A DNA stretch of 64,000 nucleotides. It comes from Oikopleura dioica (taxonomy: Eukaryota > Chordata > Appendicularia > Copelata > Oikopleuridae). The position numbers were made by a program, and so were the translations under genes. Positions 53,174 through 62,963 of the stretch are shown piece by piece. The stretch spans positions 4,774,001-4,838,000 of the forward strand of contig OU015569.1 in the NCBI GenBank assembly GCA_907165135.1, given 5' to 3'. Every line of letters begins with the position of its first letter. The stretch's first letter is position 1. The notes beneath the pieces were generated by a model. The model searched no databases. It was not told the origin of the DNA and saw nothing but the letters and a program-made list of their open reading frames with translations.

Positions 53174-55138
53174 CTATTTTTTGACAACAGGAGCTACAGC
53201 AGGAGGTGCAGTACTTTTGTAACGAGGAAGAGTATTTTCTTGTGGCGCTCCGTAATCGACAATTTTACATTTTTCAACCGCTCGTACAACTTCCTCGAGA
53301 CTTTTTTGAAATGTCGCCCGATTATCCTGATCTGGCGGCGGAACAATCGCTTCGACTGGAATTGAAGACCACAGTTGCCAGCTCATGATTTCAGCAGTTA
53401 TTGTGTCACTGCCAAACTAGTAAACAAAGTGTAAATTTACCAGTAAAATTGTTTGAAAAGACTTACAAGGCTCATCAAGTGACTATTTTCTGTAAATCGT
53501 AGTTTGGATAAGCCATCGAGAAGGCATCGCAATAGCTCTCGGCTTGGGGTGATCTCCTTGAAGTGCGTCATCACAGGAGGAAGAGCTGCAAACAGGCTTT
53601 CAAAAGCGGACTCGGCGGGAGTCGTCTTTGAACCAGATGATGTAAATGCGTTGTCGCATGTCAAAAAGTTTTCTTCTAGGAGATTGCCGATCTTTTCCAG
53701 TCGCTTACTAGAGGATTCTTCTTTTGTGGTCAGTTCCTCCCACTTGGACGCAATCAGACATCGGTAGAGCATATTTTCAAGCTCACGATTCAATAAATCC
53801 ATTTGGATAATTGAAGGTCCATGAGGGAGTTCACGCTCGAGGCCTAGAGCTTCTCGAATCTTTATAAAAAATTGATAAAAATTTTTAAATTTAAAATTTC
53901 ACCTCGCTTGACAATTTTTCTGCGGTTTTTGCATATGGTGGTACATTGAAAAGAGGGACCATGCCAAGCGTGAGAAGTATAACAGTTTTGGCAACTGCAT
54001 ACTTTCCAGCCGGCCAGGGATAGACTGCACATGGGATCGTATTCAGAGTAGCCAAAAGTCTTGCTGGGTGACCTAATTCAGGACTTGACAGCGATAAGCA
54101 CTTCCATTTCTGCCCGTATCGAACCTTGAAAGATTTTCATCATTTGACAATTAAATAGGGGTGACCTAGATCATCATGCTGAGGATGATCTAGGCCGTCA
54201 CATGCTATGGGTAAACTAAGCGACCCTACTCGAAGACTTACCCAAATATAAAGATCGAAAATGAAAAAACTTCCCGATCCGTCGATTTCCCAAGTTGGAT
54301 AAAGGCAACCAAGCTCGTCCCATGTCTTTAAAACTCCGCTAAACTTGCCCGGATGCGTGTAAATTTCCTCGTACAGCTGTTGAGCGGAGCCTTCAAAGAT
54401 CACTCGAAAACGTGCAGTTGGAGTTTCCCCGTCTAGCTTCATTTCTTTGGCTTTTTTAGCAAGGCGTCTTACATAAATTCCAAGTCGTGTCGTAAACAGG
54501 GTTGCACGAATTCCTCGAGTAGACATGAACGATCGATGAAAGACTTGGCGAAGCTGCAGGATATTCATCTTGTAAACAGGAGCAGCTTTTGCGTATTCCT
54601 CCAACCGCTGAGCTCGATAAGCCTCGTCGTTGTCGGTTTCTGTCAGCTCGCTGTCAAACAGCTCGCTTGCTTCTTTATCAAACGGGAAATTTACGGGGAA
54701 TTTGTCGTCTTCTTGCACCACGTTTGACATAAAGGGAATATCTTCCCTAGGCAACGATTGAGCTGGCCCTTGCCGAACCAAATTTGTGACTTCTTTCACC
54801 TGAGAAGCTGAAGGACCGGACTCAACTCTGCTTTCCTCGATTTCTTTCCAGTTAATCTGCGTCGCGTAGCCTTTTGGAACTTTTTTCTTACGGCAAGGTC
54901 GTTTATAGGGTTTCTTTGGAGGGTTTTGCCTTTTACGAAGTTGTCTCGGCTCGGCAGGTGGTGGAAGTTTGACAGTCGAAGATTGTTCCCCGTCGTCTTT
55001 GATTTCAATCTTGACAACCTCACCGGTCGAATTTTGCAGATAGCTTTCCATCTCGCTTTCAGAAGAAGATGATGATGACGAGTAGATTCGATTGTCGGTG
55101 TAATCCTCAGGATCGCTATCTGAGAGATTGATAACCAT
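53174..55138 (-). CDS. Large viral acidic/basic protein, copy B, unbroken
   Basis: Same gene as 36854-38819 but with six T's at 53302-53307, leaving the last exon open to a Val-Val-Lys-Lys end at 53174. The intron hairpin is at about 54161-54201. Confidence 0.55.
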
Positions 55139-55455
55139 GAGAAATTTTATTCTCACAGATTAGCAGTCTCACCTGAATTTATCTGCTGAAAAGTTCGCTT
55201 TCGGCAAGCTTGTTGTCCAGTAGAAAGTGTTATCGGTGGCCCGTAGAACTTTTTTTCTAGATACTATTATCGTGTTGTTTAAAAATTTTTCTACCTTTTT
55301 TCGGCTTCAAAGATGAATTTTGCGACGATTTGCGTTTTGCAACACGACCCATCTAATCAGAGTAAATTTTGAGGTGGATTTATTCATTTTTCCAATAGAT
55401 GCCAAAGATGTAAACAAACAATTTTGGACAGATTTTTTAGAGGTTGAAGGCTTCG

Positions 55456-56211
55456 TTAGTCTAAAAATAATTGTTAGTTTATTCTTTTTGAAAAAAGCTT
55501 ACCGAGTTCGACAATGTTGCGAGCTTTGAGAAGCTTCTTCTTCTTCTTTTTGCGGTTGTCCTCAGGAAAGAGAACCATTTTCTCCGGAGTGTTGGAGAAA
55601 GAAATTGCGGCCTGATACTTGCCGTATTTGCCAGCAAGAACCATCGATTTTGGAGTGTTTTGAATATCTGATGAAAATTTTACAGAGGTCGAATATAGAA
55701 ATTTTACCGTGGATCATGCCAGCCACTTCTCCAACCAAAACCTTGACCTTGTTCATATGCTTTGCAAAGCATTTTTTTCGAGGAGGCGATGCCACAGGAG
55801 AATCACTCTGGCGGCGTCGTTTACCTGTGCTTTGTTATAACGGATATTTTCACAAGTTAAATTTACCTCCAGCTCGACGAGGTGGAGAAGAAGTAAACGC
55901 AAGAGCGCGTTTAGTTGCGCTATTGACAGCAGCTTTTGTGACGCCAGTGATCTTCTTTCGCACAGCTCGAACAATTTTTCGAGGTGGCTTGACATCGAAA
56001 ACTGGAAGCGCCATCCTTGAATAAAGATTTATTTACGCCTCAAAAAATCTTACTTTGGAGGGGTGCAAGCCCGTTCTAGCTTGTTTCGCCGCCGGTCGAG
56101 CTTGAAACCTGTAGTTACAGGATCCGGCGTCGACAAATTTCGAACAGGAGTGACAAACTGGGGAGTTCGCGCAGATGCTGTCTTGATCTTTGATTTACGA
56201 TTGCCTCCCAT
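55456..56211 (-). CDS. Viral basic protein with S/T-P motifs, unrecognised
   Basis: Start MGGNRKSKIKTASARTPQF at 56211, in the single-copy right arm. Four short GT-AG introns (about 56054-56017, 55866-55824, 55706-55667, 55501-55461). Lys/Arg-rich throughout with repeated S/T-P dipeptides (ARTPQ, STPDP, TPPKD, SSPPRR, SPPRKK, NTPKS, NTPEK) and a KKKKKKLL tract; the last exon adds only two codons. The composition is that of a DNA-binding core or chromatin-like protein; this is inference. About 165 residues. Confidence 0.5.
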
Positions 56212-56270
56212 ACTGTAAAATTTTGAAATTTATAATTTTGGCCTTTTGACTTGTTCGAAATGAACAGAAT

Positions 56271-57060
56271 TCAAAGGCAATTTCCGAGCCAGATAAATGG
56301 GACCTCCTGTTCGTCGGCCTTGTTCTCCTCAGGAAACTGGACATATCGCTGCTCCTCATCGTACGCCGCGTCAAACATAAGTCTGCCTACACTAGGATAA
56401 ATCAATCTTTTAACTTTGGTAAAAAATTGTTTTAACCCCAGTCCTGAGTGCCAATTGATGGGAATGTGAGTGATACTGTCCATCTTTCCACAGTATCGTT
56501 TCTCGAAAGTGGTGAGCTCCCATTTTCGTTCAGTTTGAACGGAAAGCGTTGGGCTTGTTCCTCGATGTTTCTTCAGGAAGCTCCGCGCCGACATTTCCCC
56601 ATCCATGGCGGCCACTTCATGGCGAGGAACGTAGTTGTTGAGAACCACCTTGGAGATGTCGGACAGACCTGTGATGTAAGGAGCAGGGGGTGCTTGCTGA
56701 AACATTGTCACTGGCTCCCAGCAAGGCGCGTTCTTTCCCCAGTTTGGAAACTTAAAATAATTGTCAAATCCTTATCTCTTTTTTTCTCTTACGTAAGATC
56801 GGAAAATCTTCTTGCCGCGCTGAGCAAAAGTGGGTCCTTTTTCGTTGTCTTTTCGGGGAGGTTTTCGAGGAGGGAGCTCGGGCTCCGGTCGCTACAAGGA
56901 TAAAGTTAATTATCTCACTTATTTTGAAATAATCTTAGATACCGATAACATTAAAACTGTAATCAGCTTGTTTATCACGTTTTAAAGTCAGATTACTTAC
57001 ATTTTCCATCGGTTGAAAGTTATCGAGCGGATTATCGACAGCGGCCACGACGTTATCCAT
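56271..57060 (-). CDS. Viral protein, right arm, unrecognised
   Basis: Start MDNVVAAVDNPLDNFQPM at 57060; an intron (about 57000-56894), a Pro/Arg/Lys exon (ELPPRKPPRKDNEKGP), a ~43-bp intron, and a last exon to 56271 with NWGKNAPCWEPVTMFQQAP and a globular region (GLKQFFTKVKRLIYPSVG). About 220 residues. No motif recognised. Confidence 0.5.
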
Positions 57061-57343
57061 TCTTTGGTTTTTAAACTAATCACTAATTTTTGGGGGAAAT
57101 TTGGCAATTTTTGAGGGGAGGAAGAAACAAAACTTTAAATTTTTCCAGTAGTTTTGATAAACAAAAATTGTCGAAAATGAACTTAAAACAGCGAATTTAA
57201 AGGGTGCGATAAATGAACGAAATTTTAATGAACTATTGACAACTTTTGAAGGAATGAGGGAGAGCAAGACTGTAAATTTGTGTCAGTAGTCAAGCTTAAC
57301 AAAAATTGATGAGAAACCGAAACGTTTTTGAGAGATCTAGGGT

Positions 57344-58294
57344 TTAGACTTCAACGGAGCCTTCTTCGTCTTCAGCGGTGCCTATTAAAATCAAATCAAA
57401 ACGAGTAATTATGAAATGAGACTTACGAGTAAAACGAACTGGAACGTGGTCTTCATCGTCGTCGACGTAAACCACATCGTAGTTGCCAACGGTGGTTTCT
57501 TCCAAAGTGAAATCGTAAGCCGTCTGGAAGGTGTCTTGGGCCTCGCTTGAGCCTTCAATCTCGACGGGTGGCGCTAAATCCGAATAGTCAACCAATCAAC
57601 TGTCAGCTTAACTTACGTAATTCGCGGCCGACAAGTTCGCTCAAATGATCGCGAGCGGTGTGGACGTTTCTTTCCGCTTGAAGACGCATCTCGTTGATTT
57701 CTTCAAGAAGAGATCGAAAGGCACATTCAAAGCACATGCGGGGTTGTCCGTCGGTAAGATCTCGTCGAGTGCGCTGGAGAGGGAAAGAGGTCTGCGAGGG
57801 AAGCTGAGGTCCGATGACAGCGTGATTTTTGACAACTTTGTCCTCGGTGGCGACTGAGATCTTGCCGGTGATGAGCAAGGCGCTGAAGATGAGAGCGCAC
57901 ATCGCGATTCCGACAAAGCCTCCGAAAAGGATGAAGGAGCTTTCACGCACGGTGAAGCATCCTTTGCGCTCCTCCTAGATTATTTTTGTAAATATAAAAA
58001 TTTTTTAAATTAACTTGCTACTTACTCGGAATCCGTTAGCCGAAGCCAGGTTCTTGAACTGTTGCGCAGTCATCTGGTTCAAGTCGAAAACAGGGGCGTC
58101 CTCGACAGAACTCATAGAAGAGTTGGAAATCGAAGAACCAACCTCTACTTCTACCTCACTAGCGCTAGATTTTCCCATTAAAAAGATGAAAATTTTCTCT
58201 TTGATCACCTGCTGCTAGTGAGAATTTCTCGGGAGCGGCGAGTCTTGTTGGAAGCGACAGAAACAAGGTCGTCTCTCGATCGGTTTTTAGCCAT
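57344..58294 (-). CDS. Viral single-pass membrane protein with RTRR site, unrecognised
   Basis: Start MAKNRSRDDLVSVASNKTRR at 58294; a 45-bp GT-AG intron joins it in frame to an acidic exon (SASEVEVEVGSS). The next exon holds a transmembrane helix (FILFGGFVGIAMCALIFSALLI), then the segment LQRTRRDL, a dibasic site of furin type, a CxxC (CFEC), and a helical coil (LLEEINEMRLQAERNVH). The final exons are acidic (DVVYVDDDEDHVPV) with stop at 57344. Topology suggests a short inner N-terminus and an outer C-terminal part. Role unknown. Confidence 0.5.
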
Positions 58295-58662
58295 GCTCAC
58301 TATTGCCTCCTTCTTAATTAAAAATAGTTTACAGTGAGAATTGTCGGCAAGTTTGATAGAAAAAATCAATGTCAGGCGATAAGGTTTCTCTTTTTCTCCG
58401 CTTTGAAAATGATGGGAAATTCCTTTCTCAGTGTTTTTCTCCTTTTCCGCGATATCGCGCCACCGCCCTCTGAATCTCGAAATACGGTTTTCCCTAACCG
58501 CCTGCAAAGGAATTTCTCACCGATGATTCGCCGAAACTCCCAGTGCTAATCCCTTTCGAAGAAATTTTGAAATTAAAACGCGCAATCATAACCCTGCCAA
58601 ACATCAAAACAAAACTTTTTTCTTGCAAAGAAGAGTGATAACACTAGATTTTTTTTCAGTTT

Positions 58663-58932
58663 TTATTCATATTCACCGAGAAGACATTCAAGATCGTTCA
58701 AAATATATCGCATATTTTGTGTGACTTCGTTGCCACGAAAGATTATTTCGAAAAATCGACTATAAATGTACATAAAATGTCGTCTTAGCTCGCTCAAATC
58801 CAAGTGATCCATGTAATCTTCAAAATTGTTGACAGCTTCTTCTTCTCGCTCAAGTCCGTTTAAAATTCTTTCATGATTTATGTTACGAACATTGTTATTT
58901 GAAGAAAAGTTATTGTTCGAAGTTGAAACCAT
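58663..58932 (-). CDS. Small viral helical protein, unrecognised (89 aa)
   Basis: Unspliced, ATG 58932 (MVSTSNNNFSSNNNVRN) to stop 58663. Asn-rich start, then an amphipathic helical body (LDLSELRRHFMYIYSRFFEIIF). No motif. Confidence 0.45.
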   Translation of the reverse strand: MVSTSNNNFSSNNNVRNINHERILNGLEREEEAVNNFEDYMDHLDLSELRRHFMYIYSRFFEIIFRGNEVTQNMRYILNDLECLLGEYE

Positions 58933-59069
58933 TTTTTTTGTTATTTCACATTCTGCTTTCCTGCATTTTATAGCTTAAGTTATAGCGCCATTCGATCAAT
59001 AAGAACAAACACAGATTTGACTGAATAAAGATTTTCTTCAGACAAATTACAGTAAAAAAGAATATATGT

Positions 59070-60552
59070 TTATTGTTCGAAAATTGGAGAAGTATACATT
59101 GGTCCAATAGCGAACAGATGAGCCGAGGTTTCCAGGACGCATCCAAATTGACCACTGGCCAACTCAGCTTCGAGCAGATCAAGTTCTGCCATGTCCCTAT
59201 TAAAAAGGAACACGGCAGTGTTCAGCGCTTGCGCCAAGGTAAAAACGCCGGCAAAGTTTACAACCGGAGCTAGAACGATATAAATATAAATTTTTGAAAT
59301 CTATCTCTTACCGGCGTCTTCCATGGGGCAAATGGAGAAAGTTGGAGGTGTTGACCTCAAAGTGTCCGAAAATCGGGGGTTCGGCACAGTCATCGGGCCG
59401 TCAATGTAATATCGAAATAGATAATCGATAGGTCTTCGAGGGGCAGGGCGTCGTCGAGGACGTCGTCGTGGTCGCGGAGTAGGCTCTCCTTCGCCGTCGC
59501 TGCTGCTGCTGCTGCTGCTACCGCCACTTGAACCAGCATCGTCGCCGACGAATGCCTTTATTTATTTTATTCAATTAATTCAAAAAATGAAAATTACCTG
59601 GTTCAAGTCGACTCGCCGCTGTTTTCTTCGCTTGACACGAGCAGGCGCAGGATCTTCTTCCTGGGAAGATTCCCCGTGGCCTTCAGAAAGCGATGTCTGG
59701 ACTGTTGTATCCGTCAGACTTGAAAGCAACGGTCCAGAAGTAAGGGAAGAGTTGGCAACTCCGATCCATCGAGCAAAGTGCCCCTGTTCACCTTTTGGAA
59801 AGGGGGTGAGGACGGGCGCCGGAGCTTAATTTATAATCTCAAAAATGAGAAGCTAAAAGTATTTTACCTTTTCGAACGACGCCTTCAACAAGGCGAGCTT
59901 GTCCCTGTCCTCGTTGCTGTCCGAAGGTAAGCCCTCGTTCGGTGAGCTGATTAACCAAGTCATCAGCTCGACGTCGAACAATTTCGTTGCGAACTAATTA
60001 AAAATAATTGAAGAAAAATCAGTCATTTTACCGAAGGGCGGGACTCTGGAAAGATCCAGTTGCGAGACGAATGGAAAACGTCGCTCAGGAACTTCCGGTG
60101 GTCCTTCTCTCGGACCTTGGTACCATCGGGGAGCGTCGTTTCCAGCAGGAGAATCTACTTGATAAATTGAAATTTGAAAATTTAAAATATTTACCGCTTC
60201 CTGAAGTGTTGGAACTATAAAGACCAGTCGAATCCGGGACGTTGCCAGTTCGGGCGCCTTCCGCAGCTTCCGCCTTGAGAATTAACTCTCGAAAAGCATC
60301 TCGAAGAGCCTTCACGTGGGCGGTGACACTCTGGAAAAATTAAAAATTTTTCGTTTCTTTTACTTACTCTTGTAGTTGGACGGGTCATCCCAGTAGTCGC
60401 GCTATTCTTTCCGAAAAGCGGCGCTTTGTTTAAGTCAAATACTTAAACTGACTTTTTTTCGATTTTGGTCCTCAGCAGAACAACAATTCTAGAGAAATTT
60501 TACCAAAATCTCCATTTTCGTTTCGAGAAGCTTCCATTTGTGTTTTCATCAT
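59070..60552 (-). CDS. Viral right-end multi-exon protein, unrecognised
   Basis: Start at 60552 (MMKTQMEASRNENGDF), only 23 bp inside the right terminal repeat, with GT-AG introns at about 60503-60452, 60372-60334, 60193-60149, 60033-59994, 59868-59826, 59596-59558 and 59312-59268. Mostly disordered and Arg/Pro/Ser-rich: a poly-Ser run from a GCT repeat (59503-59520), then PRPRRRPRRRPAPRRP, later a more compact C-terminal exon (GVFTLAQALNTAVFLF) ending in FEQ-stop at 59070. Arg-rich low complexity suggests nucleic-acid binding (inference). Individual joints are approximate. Confidence 0.45.
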
Positions 60553-60574
60553 CTAAAATCAATTTTAAACACTC

Positions 60575-60891
60575 GTGACTAGTCCCTCGAGGGTTTGGGC
60601 GCACACCTGAGGCTAAATTGTACGTGATGCAATTTGAATACGTGACAAGTTCAAAGTTCAAGGTCAACAAGAGATTAGTCAAGTTCAACGGGGGATTAGT
60701 CAAGTTCAACGGGGGATTAGTCAAGTTCAACTAGGGATTAATTTCAAGATCGGCCAATCAGAGCACAGGATTAAAAAGATTATCCCCTGCCTCTGGCCAA
60801 TCAGCGATAAGTCCGCCAATATGAATGAGCCAATCAGAGCATGTTTCAGCGAATTTTCTGAGGCAAAACCCCGTTCAGGTATATTACTACT
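60575..60891 (-). repeat. Right terminal inverted repeat
   Basis: Reverse complement of 13026-13342; outer ~125 bp identical. Ends GGTATATTACTACT at 60891. Carries the same three CCAAT boxes and the 20-bp array (about 60650-60740). Confidence 0.95.
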
Positions 60892-60897
60892 ACCATC
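60892..60897. repeat. Target site duplication, right
   Basis: ACCATC, identical to 13020-13025. Confidence 0.9.
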
Positions 60898-61050
60898 CTT
60901 AGCGGTAAGCTCTGAAGATATCAAAGTGTATAGTTGAAATCAGAAAAAAATTTTCTTACCTTGATCACCCTCCGAAGAGTGAGCCATAGCGGCACTGAAT
61001 TGTTAAAAAAATAGTTGATAATTTTATGCTGCATCTAACCTGGCGAATAA
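60892..61050 (-). pseudogene. 5' part of tiny host gene split by the viral insertion
   Basis: Minus strand: a 5' UTR exon ending in CGCCAG near 61040, 45-bp intron, then coding exon 60987-60960 (MAHSSEGDQ), 48-bp GT-AG intron, and 60911-60898 coding ELTAK. The following GATGGT (the target duplication) would be the 5' end of a GA-AG intron whose remaining part is at 12961-13025 on the other side of the element. Product unrecognised. Confidence 0.55.
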
Positions 61051-61847
61051 AATCAAGTGAATTCTCATTAAGGCGATGCACGAATAATATGCTCTAGGCT
61101 AAACACGCACCTTATATCCTGGACTCATGGAAAGATAAATTTTTAATACAAAATCTGCTCGCAATCGATGCACCGATGTTTTCCTGTAAAGAAAAGAGCA
61201 ATATACGTTTTATTTCGTAAATGCGTTTAAGTCTCGGAGCAGCCAGCTCTGCAGACGAGGACAGGCATAATTAATTACGCGTTCTCAATTCATTAAAATC
61301 TTAATAAGACCGAAGAAGGTATTGAAAAGATTATTCACAGAAATTCTGTATTAAAGAATTATGTCAGCCGGAAAATGACGCAGAGCCCAGTCTGCTTTTC
61401 CCGTCAGAAATAAATCTACATCATTTGAAACAACTTTGCCGCTGAAAAACAAAAAAATGGCGCGGAAGAATATATGTAAAGCTTTTCCGAAAGAAAAATA
61501 ATCTATTTTTCAGACAGTTGTCGGATATCGCCTTTGTCCTATTAATAATAGGCTATTATGAAAGATGTCGACAAATTCAAGAAAGGGAAAGAGATCAAGA
61601 AAGACATCAGTTAATTGCAGACATCTATCGGAATAATATTTTCTTCTCAAGCGATAATATTCTGCATCAATAAATTCCTTTGAAGTTTCCGATCGTCGTT
61701 GATTGTTTCTAACTATACAGTTAATTATGGAATTTTTGGACACGATTTTCTCAAAAATGTCAAAAAATTTGAGACACGCTTGATAATTCAGAATTGTCAA
61801 TTACAGTCTTTGATAGTAGTACTCTCATTACGAGACTATTAGTATTA
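61051..61847. other. Upstream/intergenic host DNA
   Basis: Probably the promoter and 5' region of the split gene. A minus frame at 61510-61800 (96 codons, Phe/Ile/Asp-rich, starting MTILNYQACLKFFDIF) is open but lacks any other support. Confidence 0.35.
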
Positions 61848-62492
61848 GATAATTTCAAAAAAATTTTTGCGGGTCCGGAAATCATAAAAAATCTAAAAGT
61901 GCAGTTTTCTTCAGCTCGTCGAGACGAGTCGAATGATGGGTCAAACTTTTGATGACTCCAATGATTAACCGGTTAGCCGGCAATTTCCCGGAAAATACAT
62001 TTCCGGTCGCCGTTTTTGTTCTAGAAATGCTAGAATGACAAAAAAAGCGGGAAAATGGTCCTTGAAGTTAGTTCTTCTGTGGGTGAAAAAATGAGAATCA
62101 TATCTCTAACTATAAGATGCTTATCACCAAAATTCTATTTTCTTATGAAAATGGGACCGAAAATTAGGAAGGTGCAGCAACAACGAAATACATACAAAAT
62201 TTAGAATTTTTATCGTTTAAAAAAGTTTCGCTGTATATTTGACCAATATCTTTTTGCCCACAGTAGAACTTACCATAAGGATCAGTTTCCGGGTTCATTC
62301 ATCATCCTAGCATTTCTAGAACAAAAACGGCGACCGGAAACGTATTTTCCGGTAACCAGCCGGTTAACCGGTCAATCCTTGGAGTTATCAAGAGTTTGAC
62401 CCACCATTCGACTCGTCTCAACAAGCTGAAGAAAACTGCACTTTCAGAATTTTTACGATTTTCAGACCCACAAAAATTTTTTTGAAATTATC
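61848..62492. mobile_element. 645-bp palindromic transposon-like element
   Basis: Arms of about 185 bp (61848-62034 and 62308-62492) are reverse complements at roughly 85-90%. Ends are GATAATTTC/GAAATTATC, flanked on both sides by ATTA, a possible 4-bp target duplication. Arms contain CCGGTTAACCGG-type palindromes and a near-perfect GGTCGCCGTTTTTGTTCTAG block. The centre has no gene. Fits a non-autonomous inverted-repeat DNA transposon. Confidence 0.7.
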
Positions 62493-62963
62493 ATTATAAT
62501 TCACTGTTAGAAAATTTTAACCTACTTTAGTAGTAATGCTTCATTACTGGGCCAGTAACACTGGTTAAAATATATTCTTTGAGTTTCAACTGCTTTTTTA
62601 AAAGTGTTAGCAGTGCAGAGATGGATTCAAAGGTTGGAAATGATGCACCGTCCAGCGATTTCAAATGATGACTCCTTCTTTATTCTTCAGTTGCAATCAA
62701 TTAGTCGTCAATTTGCGTAAGCCACATCCTGTGGATTTTGACGTGCTGTCCATTGCTAATAACTAGAGCCAAACGAGTCGTTTGTCGCTGTGAATACGTT
62801 ACAGCGCTCCGCTCAAAGCCGATAAATGAGCAGTAAATGCGACATGGAGCACTTTGACGACATCCTCAATTCCCAGAAACAATAGTTTAAAAACCAACTT
62901 TTCGCTTGCTCCCTCCCAGAATAAAAAAAAATCCGAGAAGCGAAGGAAATATTTAGAGAAGCG
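62493..62963. other. Host intergenic, upstream of the 62964 gene
   Basis: No exon recognised; likely 5' region of the next gene. Confidence 0.4.

Larger units (their letters stand above)
38952..55261. repeat. Tandem duplication, core copy B
   Basis: Second head-to-tail copy of 22633-38942. The junction reads TTTTTTTCTAGA-TTTTTTCTAGA-ATCAAGC, i.e. a short repeated TTTTTTCTAGA with A/T-rich microhomology. Its right end continues into the single-copy right arm at ATACTATTATCG. Confidence 0.97.
13026..60891. mobile_element. Polinton/Maverick-type integrated virus (adintovirus-like), with internal 16.3-kb duplication
   Basis: Bounded by ~317-bp terminal inverted repeats beginning AGTAGTAATATACC and ending in its complement, flanked by a perfect 6-bp duplication ACCATC. 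Inside are the defining genes: DDE integrase (21834-23679), packaging ATPase (20411-21137), probable major capsid (24003-25684) and PolB (25798-31238), plus many unrecognised genes. Leftward and rightward transcribed blocks are mixed. Length is 47,866 bp because the core is present twice; the single-copy equivalent would be about 31.5 kb, larger than the usual 15-20 kb Polintons. Nearly every gene has introns of host size. Confidence 0.92.

Noticed and set aside
61510-61800. 96-codon minus frame as a host gene
   Set aside because: No splice signals, homology or composition bias to support it; kept only as a note on the intergenic region.
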